Below, in pieces: positions 55,526 to 64,000 of a stretch of 64,000 bases of DNA (its first letter is position 1; each line of letters begins with the position of its first letter). The notes under the pieces are model-generated. The model was not told the DNA's origin, did not search any database, and worked only from the letters and a program-made list of their open reading frames with translations. A program made the translations under genes and the position numbers. The stretch lies in the NCBI GenBank assembly GCA_954871525.1, contig OX940861.1, forward strand, positions 13,190,842 to 13,254,841. The letters run 5' to 3'. The DNA comes from Parietaria judaica. Lineage: Eukaryota; Streptophyta; Magnoliopsida; Rosales; Urticaceae.

Positions 55526-56230
55526 TGTTAGAAATATTGCAAGTTAATGCAAATGAATGGCAAGTAAATGCAAATTAAAAGCATATGTGCCAAATCAAGG
55601 AAAAACGTTCATGAATAATCAAGTCAGCATTATTATGATAATGTGCAACGTTTAGAAATTTATTCTGAGAATTAAATGGGTTGTGAACGTTATGAATTGA
55701 TTAAAGAATCAATTACAAGTCCCAAAACACATCTATAAAAAATGAAAGCAAGCTCGGTTTTCTTTCGACACACCAAGAACAATACAATTTTATAACTCAG
55801 AAATTCTCGAAGTTTGCTATCCGTTTTTGCTCTCGGCGACTTCAAAATACCATGATTTTTTTTTTCTTCCATAAAGCTGGGTAATAGAATGTTGAGCACA
55901 GATTCGTTCGCCGACCACCGCGGGTGTTCGGACGCCGTTGTATCCTGGGAAACCGACGCCGAAGGGGCGAATCAGTTTTAAGGAAAGCGTCAAACGTGCC
56001 TCGGCGAATTTCTTACCTTTGTTTTGCAGAACCGAAGAAGCCCTATGTGACATCTCTGCCGGAACAGTGGCGCTGTTATTGCCGAAGCTGCTGCGCCAGA
56101 GGAGTAGAAGTCGCTGCTTCGAGAAAGAAGAAGATAAACAATGAAAATATTGTTTGAATATTTTTCTCTCTTTTTAAATTTATTTTCCTTGTATACATTT
56201 CTCTCTTGCAAGAAGCTAATATTTTCAACA
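55526..56230 (+). repeat. 3' LTR of the copia-type element
   Basis: A 705-bp LTR, followed directly by the TSD copy GCCGA and CYP82-D coding sequence. Confidence 0.95.
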
Positions 56231-58130
56231 GCCGACAAGCACGGGACGATCTTTACCATACGGATGGGTGTCCACCGAGCCCTGGTCGTGAGCGGCTCGG
56301 AGATTGCGAGGGAGTGTTTGACAACAAACGACAAAGTCTTCGCGAACCGCCCGAAGCTCTTGGCCGCGGAGGTGTTGGCCTACAACTACGCCATGTTTGG
56401 GTTCGCCCCCTACACTCTGTACTGGCGCCAAGCCCGGAAGGTTGCCGTGGTGGAGCTTCTCTCCAACCAAGGTCTCGAAAATCTCTGATCCGTTCGCGAA
56501 TCGGAGATCCGCACCGCCATGAAAGAGCTCTAAGAGTTCTGGGCTAACAAGAGTGAAGCCGGCGGTGCGCTGGGAACGGAGATGAAGAAATGGTTTGGTG
56601 ACGTGACGCTGAATGTTTTGTTTCGGATGGTGCTGGGGAAGCGGTACATGGAGGCTACGTCGATGGGCGAGAGCGATGGTTCCACTTCCAGCGGTGACGG
56701 GGATCGGTGTCGGAAGGCGCTGAGAGATTTCTTCGAGTACATGGGGATGTTTATGGTGTCGGATGCGATTCCGTGGCTGAGGTGGCTGGACGTGGGGGGG
56801 CACGAGAGAGGCATGAGAGAGACTGCTCGAGTGCTTGACGGCTTGGCCGAGAGATGCACTAGTAAAAATGTGATCTTTAGAAACTAAACTTTTACCCACT
56901 GAATAATTAGTTTCCGTAAATTTCTTATAGACACTGATTTTGAAGATATATCAATTGCTAAAGAGTTCAGTAGAACTATTTAGTATATGTAATTTTGGCA
57001 ACTGATTTTCTAACTTTAAGCAACTGATAATTGGCGTTCAAATTTTCGAGTTTTAGAAACTGATTTTTCAGTTTTTAAAACATTAAAATCAGTTGATGAT
57101 CATTATTTTTGTCGGAAAATTTTAAATTCCGGCAAGAGTTTTTTATATTGATTTTTCAGTTTCCAAAGATAACTTTTCGATGTTTGGCCACTGAATTTTC
57201 AATTGGTATATATCTAAAATCAGTTACCGATAGCGGTTATTTTTATCAACTGATCACTCTATAATTAACAACAAAGTCTTCAGTGGTTGAAAAATTAAGT
57301 ACAACGTTATATTTGAATTCCGGCGAGAGTTTTTTCTACTGATTTATCATTTTAAAAAAATGATTTTTAGATTTTTGGCCACTGAGTTTTCAGTATTTAT
57401 TTCTAGAACATCAGTTGCCATTAATATATTCCGACAAGAGTTTTTTCTACTGATTTATCATTTTTAAAAAGGATTTTAGATTTTTGGCCATTGAATTTTT
57501 CAGTATTTATTTCTAGAATATCAGTTGTCAATAACATATTCTCACAAGTGTTTTCTCTACTAATTTATCTGTATCTAAAAAATATTTTTAAATTTTTGGC
57601 CACTGGATTTTCTGTAGCTATATATCTAATATTAGTTGCTGATAGCTGTAACTTTTAGCAACTGGTTAATCAACTATTAACAACAAATTTTTCAATAGTT
57701 GAATATGTAAAATTCAATTTTATATTTTAGTCAACTGATTGTTCAGTCACTAAGATTGTAAAATCAGTTGATGAAAGTCTAACAACTCGAAAAACTCCAA
57801 AATTAATTAACTAAATCAATATTGAGCAACGATTATGAGTGTAGTGGTACACTTCAGATCCAAAATGTGTCATGGGATCATGTGTTGGTAAGTATAGTTC
57901 CTGACAATTATGATGGAGGGTGAGAGAATATAGTTCTATTAAGATTTTCAATTCAAAAATAAAGGATCAAACATTCTTCAATATGCACAATCGAGCTTAG
58001 AGAATTTATTACATTGTGGTTACACCTCGCCCTTATTTATATATCTCAATATCACTGGCTCGAAACGTTATTTCAAATAGTGACTGTGTAGCGAGTACTT
58101 GACGACACTTTGAGTCACAGAGGTGTCATA

Positions 58131-58420
58131 CGTGAGAGTGTTAGTAAATTAAGATTTGTTTCGCTAAGTCTTTTAGAATTTAATTTAATGATGTGTTTTA
58201 GAATTAAATTAAATTAGAATTAAATTTAATGATGTGTTTATTTAATGTGTTTGATTTTTATTATGTTATATTTTACGTGAGAGTGTTAGTAAATTAAGAT
58301 TTGTTTCGCTAAGTCTTTTAGAATTTAATTTAATGATGTGTTTTAGAATTAAATTAAATTAGAATTAAATTTAATGATGTGTTTATTTAATGTGTTTGAT
58401 TTTTATTATGTTATATTTTT
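58131..58420. repeat. 145-bp tandem duplication in CACTA-2
   Basis: Two essentially identical 145-bp units, each starting CGTGAGAGTGTTAGTAAATT, placed head to tail. The lack of divergence suggests a recent duplication. Confidence 0.92.
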
Positions 58421-59074
58421 CAGTACTTCTAAGTATTTTTTAATTTTAAAAAATTCCCTCAAGATTTTTACTATTAAAAGTTAAGTGTATTGTTTGGTAT
58501 TTTATATTGGTAAGCCGTATAATAATGATTAATTATAATTTTTTTTAATAATTGTTAAATCTAATTTGTTTTATTTAATCAAACAAAGTACATAATACTT
58601 TGTTTTATGGACTCGTTTTTAATTTTAATTTGTTTTATTTAACCAATTTACTCAAGTTTTATGGGCTCGTTTAACCAATTAATTAATAGCACTCATTTAG
58701 CCAATTAAAATCGTTTAATTAATTATATAATTATAAAGCCTAATTTTAGACCACTAACTTAACTCGTATTAATCCTTAAAAAAAATCTCTTAATTAACGC
58801 TTTATTAATAAGAAAAGTAAAATATATTAATTATAAAACAAATTGTTAATATATATATATATAACAAACGAGGTATAATTATAAAATAGATTACGAAATA
58901 AAACACAAATATAAAACAAATATATATTAAAACGAAGAGACTTGCGATCTTCACGCCAATTTCCCCCGGTGATAAAGAGTGAAAAAAAAGAGGGAATATT
59001 TTGGCGGTGATAAATTTTGAAATATTTGACCAAAAGAGTCAAGACTTGAAGAGTTTAACTGTCCACCATTCTTA

Positions 59075-59720
59075 ACTCCGTATCCAGTCCACAACCCTAC
59101 TGTGCTTAGCCGCCGACTTCACTCAGGCTCCGACTGCACCGCCTCCCCCAACCTAGGAGTCCCGACTGCCAACTACGAGTTTGGAGCAAATTTCATAGAC
59201 CCCAAGGTAAGATCTCCTTCTTTGAATTTTCTTTTTGTTTCTCTGAGAATGACTCTCGTGAAACTACATTGCCATGTAATTTGCTCTCTCTCTTCATCTC
59301 TGTTCCATGAGAAAAGTCCTCGAAGGGTTTAAAGATTTCATCTTTTCTCTGTTCTGGATTCATGGGTTTTTCTTGATGTTTCTCGGGTGATCCATTTCTG
59401 GGCGATTCTGTATAAAAGATTGAATTTTGGGGTGTTTTTGTCATAAATTTCCTAAGTGTAGGGTTGAAGGTTGAATGCAAGGTTGAAGTGTGAATTGACT
59501 GATATTCTCGCTCTCAAGGCTAATTCATACAGGTATTGACTGATAAATAAGTTGTTTTTATCTTTTTCCTTTGCTCTATAATTGGGGCATATATCTAATA
59601 GAATTTATTCATTTTTTCAGTTAGGAAGCAGCATTTTCTTTCTCTGATTTCCAATGAAAGCGAAGAGTAAAGTAGAAGAAGAAGTTCAGTCCTTCGGCGA
59701 AATATAACGACACTCAAGAT
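59075..59720 (+). pseudogene. Possible captured gene fragment in CACTA-2
   Basis: A GC-richer stretch (59080-59205) reads LSRRLHSGSDCTASPNLGV, then PTANYEFGANFIDPK. It meets a donor-like AAG|GTAAGATCT near 59205. Further on, an ATG near 59655 opens a short frame (MKAKSKVEEEVQSFGEI then stop). The contrast with the AT-rich, motif-repeated ends of the element suggests host-gene capture. The source gene is not recognised. Confidence 0.35.
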
Positions 59721-60586
59721 TGGAAGAGCACTCAGTTTTAGTTTCAATGTTATCTATTTCTTTATTTTACTAATTGTTTCAGTTTTTGTATACAACACAT
59801 AAATAAAGTGACTTCTAATGTTAATTATTACTTTTGACTGGGCTTGTTTATAATTTTGGTTATAAGAATGAGTATGTTTGATTGTGTAGTTAGAAAACAA
59901 AGATTATTTAAAATGTAGAGATTGAATTATTAATTGTTAATAAAAAAAATCATTATTTAATGTAGCTACTAATATGTGGGAATATTTCAATGAATAAAAA
60001 GATTTATCAACTGATTATTCAGTTGTCTTTAATCGATTGACGAATAAGTGAGGAAGTTTTTAAAACTGATTTTTCAGTTGTTTATCGCCGTATTCCGACG
60101 GAAAAATGGCCGGAAATTTATCATTTTGGAAATTGATTTTTCAGTTGCTAATATGCACACCGGAATATTTTTTTCAAAACTGATATTTCAGTTGTTGATA
60201 GTCTTTTTCCGGCGAAAAAATGGCCGGAAACTTATACTTTTGGAGATTGATTTTTTAGTTTCCCTCAGTTGCTAAAAGCACAAATCGCAACTAAAAAAAT
60301 TCAGTTGTAAAATGTACCTTTAGCCACAAGGTATTACTAACTAAACTTAAGAAGTGATTTTTCAGTGTCAAAAACTTTTTAGCAACTGAATTTAATTTAT
60401 AACAACTGATTTAACAGTTGATGAAAACGTTATTTCTACTAGTGATGGCTCGGAGAGCACAAGAGAAGAAGGGCTCTCGGTGAGCATGGTAATGACTTCA
60501 TGTCAATTATGTTTTCGATTCTTGACACCGACGAGTTTCACAACTCAACTTATGACGCTGATACAATCAACAAATCTTCATGCCTG

Positions 60587-61752
60587 GTACGTTCATCACT
60601 TTTCACTACTTGTCGTTTTCAGGCTAATCATAAGAATTAGCTTTAACTTATTAACTATTTTTTCTTTAAGTGGGCTTGAGGGTTATTTTTTTTTTTCTCC
60701 TATAAGCTATATAGCGACAATAATGACTTCGTTGTTAAATACTTATATTCAAAGTTCAAACAGTGCTCTAAATATTTAGACTTATTATTGAAGACACGGA
60801 CCACCATTTTCTTTAAAAATCCGGACCCCGACTGATTTGAATCCGGGAAAAAATGGACCCGGATTGGTCCGGGTCCCAGAAAAAAAAAAATATTTTTTGT
60901 TTGTTTAAAACACTAGTTTAAACCCAAATAATTTAGAGAGAAAAAAATACATAGTTCGGGTTTTAAAAAATTAAATAAAAATATATGTAAAGACGTATTT
61001 TCGCGTTGCACATATAATATGACGTCATAATCGTGAACGATAGGAATAAAGAGAGTGCGGAAAAGTATAGGAACACCAATACTTTTTGGTAACGCAGTTC
61101 GGACTTCCTGTCACTACTTCTGCGGGGCACTCACCCAGATTAATCAACCAAGAGATTACAGATGAAGATTACAATCAGTAATACAAACAGGATACAAAGC
61201 GTAAACAGGAAACTCCCCCTTGTTGTCACGACAACAGCTTTGACATCCGAAGTAAACTCTTGATGAACTTGCAAGATCCCCTTGCAACAATCAGCTACGA
61301 ACGTCCCGTCCTTCTTCACTTCACTCGTGAATTGCTGATCGACTTCTCCCGAAGTTTTCTGATAATTTCTCTCTAAGCGCTAACGAAATAGGACCTCATT
61401 AGCCGGGACTTATAGGAGCTTTTCCAATCATATCTTCATGTCTTGATTACAAAATCAGCTCCTTGATACTCTCCAATCATAGGAATCACGTGCAATATTC
61501 TTCTATTAATCCAGCACATAATTCCCCAATCAATGCAGGGAGAGAATGGCTCAATCATTCCTTGATTGAGGCGACTTGATTACTTTCCTGAAATATCTAC
61601 CAGCTGTCATGACATCAGTGACGACAATACTTTCCATAAATAGACAAATCAAAATCATGAATAATTAAATGCTCAATAAACGAAATTCATGTTTCAACAA
61701 TATCTAATGCGGGACTATAGATATGCACAACATTTACAGGCTTATATTCAAA
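60587..61752. other. Presumed intron of CYP82-D and repeat-derived DNA
   Basis: After the exon 1 donor there is no P450 exon. Sequence from 61027 to 61740 has moderate GC and phrases such as GGGGCACTCACCCAGATTAA that look retrotransposon-derived, probably an LTR in reverse orientation. I could not place its borders. Confidence 0.35.
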
Positions 61753-62085
61753 TACAATAGAACTTTGATAAATTATTAATCTAGATTAAATAATATTTTC
61801 AATTCCGACTCGGACCTAACTAGCTAATTGAATAATTCGTTAAATTTATAAGATAATATTTTTTTAGATGTATATTAGGTCCTAATTGATATTAAAATTA
61901 ATAATTCAATATGAAATAATAATATTGCATAACTAATTATGAAATAACTATAATTAAAATATAACTTTACATAACTAGTTATGAAATCAACTTAATTATT
62001 TAAAAAAAATTACCCTAAATAACTAATCATGTAGTGTTTTTAAAATTTGATTATCAAGTTATTTGCGTATTCTTGAAATTCATGT

Positions 62086-62291
62086 TGTAACACCCCAATT
62101 TACAAAGAGGTTGTTTTTTTATATATATATTTAAATACATATATTGGAATATCCTTAAAATAAATAAATGGATAGTACAAAATAGAACTTAGTTTTAAAC
62201 GTATAAGTTTTGTAAAGATGTATACGTTGACACGGAACTTTTTACATTACGAAACGATTTTCCTTACTTCTAAAACATGAACATAGGTTCC

Positions 62292-62338
<47 letters not shown>

Positions 62339-63639
62339 CTTTAGTAAGTTTTGACACAAAAGTTTAGCCATAAGGTCAAAATCGTCCATATGTCTTAGAT
62401 CCATTTCTCCGAGAGTGCAACCAACGTTCTCTTCACGCAGGTTTCCTCCATTTCTGCATTATAGGGATGTTAGTGAGCGGGAGCTCAGTAAGTAAAGACT
62501 ACAATCAATAAATAAATACCGTCCAAGATTCTCTTAGTATCGCTATAGCACTACTTACCCTTCTATTAGGAAAATCATAAATTCACTTACATATAATAAC
62601 ACATTAAACTCGCATATTACGTTAACGCATCAAATATCATATTATCTCATATCATACGTTCATTATCATTAGATTAACTTGCAACGTGCAGTCATCGAGC
62701 CGGCCATTTATGAGATACATTACCGATCATTAAATCAACATACAACTTCCATTCACAACTCACAATAATAAAATCGACTCAATACACACATCAACTACTT
62801 GCTGGAATTTCTTCGTGAACGGACCCGGACATGGCGACAACAAACCATGCCATACAGGAGTGGTCAAAAAATTTTCTTTCATTTGTTCAGAGGGTGACTA
62901 GTCATTGTTTCATCGTCAATGTAGGGATTTTAAAACCAGAATTTCCCTATAATCATTAAGGGAACTTCCCACACCACGGCTATTCATATCAGAAGCCCCT
63001 TACCCACACAGGAGGGCAATTGTTCATATCTTAAGCCCCTTACCCACACAGGAAGGCTATTTTTTTATATCATAAACCCCTTACCCACACAGGGGGGCTA
63101 ATTTTCATATCATATGCCCCTTACCCATACAGGAGGGCTATATAACAGAATGGATCCAAAACATAAGACAATCCAGTAAGTGATTCAGAAAATGAGAACA
63201 TATCATAATCACCAGAGCAATTTCGCAATTGTCAGATTACGTTCACTTGGCCCCACAATAAGAACATAGATCTTATAATCACTTTACGATGCGTTATAGA
63301 CATATCTACACTTGCAAATTCAATGCAAACACATATAGTTATTTACTTAATGAATTTATGCATGTAAGAGAAATCTATATATTGTAACAGATATTTATTT
63401 ACACGCCATATAAACAAACCCGATAATGCAGATAAAAGTAAGTCTTTACTTACCTCGCACTATTTTATAAAATAGTACAAATTTTATCCCACATATCAAA
63501 ATAAACTTAATTAAAATTTCCGCTAGAACATATATTTTATTTAATGTAGGAGAAAGTAAATTAAAGAAGTAACTCATTTAAATGCAATTATCTAACATAA
63601 AAGGACTTTAACATGTTTATAAATCTTTGAGGTGTTATA
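62086..63639 (+). mobile_element. Probable solo LTR of a Ty3/gypsy element (1.55 kb)
   Basis: Begins TGTAACACCCCAATTT, a typical plant gypsy LTR start, and ends GAGGTGTTATA, its inverted counterpart (TA in place of CA). The flanks CATGT (62081-62085) and GATGT (63640-63644) form a 5-bp TSD with one mismatch. It carries a (TA)n tract near 62300 and about four units of CCCCTTACCCACACAGGAGG (62995-63140). No internal coding sequence and no second LTR. Confidence 0.7.
62995..63140 (+). repeat. ~45-bp tandem repeats in the solo LTR
   Basis: Four imperfect units with the core GCCCCTTACCCACACAGGAG, followed by GGCTATT and a variable AT-rich spacer with TCATATC. Confidence 0.8.
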
Positions 63640-63930
63640 GATGTCTCCTTCAATTTAATCTTTAAGTCTCGGCATAACATTAAAAAGGTCCGGTGTTGTA
63701 TTTTAGTAATATAACAAAAAATAGTTCAAAGTGATTGTCGCTACAATTGCATCATTGCATAAAACAAGCTCTAATTCAGTGAAGTCGTCTTCGAACTATG
63801 TTTTTTTATTAGATACAACCGTATTATTAGTATTCTTGACATGTTATATAGTGATTTCTTTTCTAGCTATAACGATTATATAATTAATACTTTATAAATT
63901 AATCTTTTATTAGTTTGTATGTTAATTAAT

Positions 63931-64000
63931 AATTCAATAATACACACATACATGATGAAACCCTAATGATAATTATAAGTTGTCCGTTTTCCATGATCTT
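63931..64000. other. Window end, AT-rich, nothing recognised
   Basis: No feature can be supported in the last 70 bases. Confidence 0.4.

Larger units (their letters stand above)
52224..56230 (+). mobile_element. Young non-autonomous copia-type LTR retrotransposon (4.0 kb) in CYP82-D
   Basis: LTRs 52224-52928 and 55526-56230 are both 705 bp, TGTTAGAAAT ... TTCAACA. I count six substitutions between them (about 99% identity). The TSD GCCGA lies at 52219-52223 and 56231-56235, within the coding sequence of CYP82-D. A purine tract (GTGGGGGA) precedes the 3' LTR. The 2.6-kb interior has no gag or pol ORF; only a short remnant of a copia RNase H end is visible near 54845-54894. No standard primer site follows the 5' LTR. 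It must be mobilised in trans. Confidence 0.95.
56857..60444. mobile_element. CACTA element 2 (3.6 kb) in CYP82-D
   Basis: Left end CACTAGTAAAAATGTG, right end (reverse complement) CACTAGTAGAAATAACG. The TSD ATG lies at 56854-56856 and 60445-60447, inside the CYP82-D Trp codon context. Both ends carry many AACTGATTTTTCAGTT-like motifs in both orientations (about 56930-57790 and 60000-60440), the subterminal repeats of this family. They differ from the GCCGCGGC motif of CACTA-1. No transposase is present. The middle holds a 145-bp tandem duplication and a possible captured gene fragment. Confidence 0.92.
52003..60586 (+). pseudogene. CYP82-family P450 pseudogene, copy D (exon 1 in three pieces)
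   Basis: Segments: 52003-52223 (anchor AKLAILIATLLFIYNLLW and hinge RKQPPEAGGALP), 56231-56856 and 60445-60586. They are separated by an LTR element and a CACTA element. Ignoring the duplicated target bases, the segments rejoin in frame to 327 codons and reach the normal phase-0 donor CTG|GTACGT. Only two other lesions occur, TGA 56486-56488 and TAA 56531-56533. The P450 exon 1 landmarks KHGTIFTIRMGVHRAL and YWRQARK are kept. Exon 2 (I-helix, haem loop) is not found between 60587 and 64000; it lies beyond the window or is lost. No functional enzyme can be made. Closest in style to copies B and C. Confidence 0.93.
61753..63930. repeat. Diverged MITE related to 17036-17684, split by a solo LTR
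   Basis: 61753-62085 shares GATTAAATAATATTTT and CCTAACTAGCTAA with the MITE in CACTA-1. 63640-63930 shares TATGTTAATTAATAAT with its other half. The two halves are separated exactly by the LTR-like unit 62086-63639. The right terminus is decayed. Confidence 0.5.

Noticed and set aside
60587..64000. Second exon of CYP82-D
   Set aside because: I looked for the conserved exon start (ATGATT..GCT..GATAC), the K-helix and the haem-loop coding sequence and found none in this stretch.

Overview
This is nuclear DNA of a flowering plant, most likely a eudicot. The evidence is plant-type P450 genes with GT-AG introns, a plant-style VPS8 gene, AT-rich intergenic DNA, and plant-type hAT, CACTA, Ty1/copia and Ty3/gypsy elements plus a SINE. 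The species cannot be named from the sequence.

Host genes. All recognisable host genes lie on the + strand. Four belong to a tandem CYP82-family cytochrome P450 cluster: copy A (1-2627, 5' end outside the window), copy B (24716-26478), copy C (36687-39298) and copy D (52003-60586, a pseudogene). B and C look intact, at 527 and 539 aa with one phase-0 intron. A looks functional if a 64-bp extra intron is spliced. D has two nonsense codons and two transposon insertions in exon 1, and its exon 2 is not in the window. A long uninterrupted gene for VPS8, a CORVET vacuolar/endosomal tethering subunit (28267-33894), sits between copies B and C.

Mobile DNA by region. 3.2-4.2 kb: repeat 'X' with a gene fragment and a GTTACG array (second copy at 22.9-24.07 kb). 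4464-6230: non-autonomous hAT element with 8-bp TSD. 6449-6545: short SINE with perfect 16-bp TSD. 6897-9230: short LTR retrotransposon with one intact non-pol ORF. 9.2-14.7 kb: older nested repeats. 14731-22167: CACTA element (TSD ATG) with two F-box pseudogene copies, a nested MITE and a hAT fragment encoding a BED zinc finger. 27457-27797: MITE. 39760-40758: GC-rich hAT element. 40791-50382: long inverted-repeat arms around a decayed Ty3/gypsy element of Tat type with an antisense ORF. 52224-56230: young non-autonomous copia-type element inside CYP82-D. 56857-60444: second CACTA element, also inside CYP82-D. 62086-63639: probable solo LTR.

How it fits together. Tandem duplication produced several CYP82 genes for specialised metabolism (substrate unknown). 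Transposons then spread them apart and destroyed copy D. No single new biochemical system is evident. The most novel material is the precisely bounded non-autonomous elements: the CACTA with duplicated F-box copies, the mini LTR element with one ORF and the copia-type element without a recognisable primer site. Also notable is an in-frame 9-residue repeat array inside VPS8.
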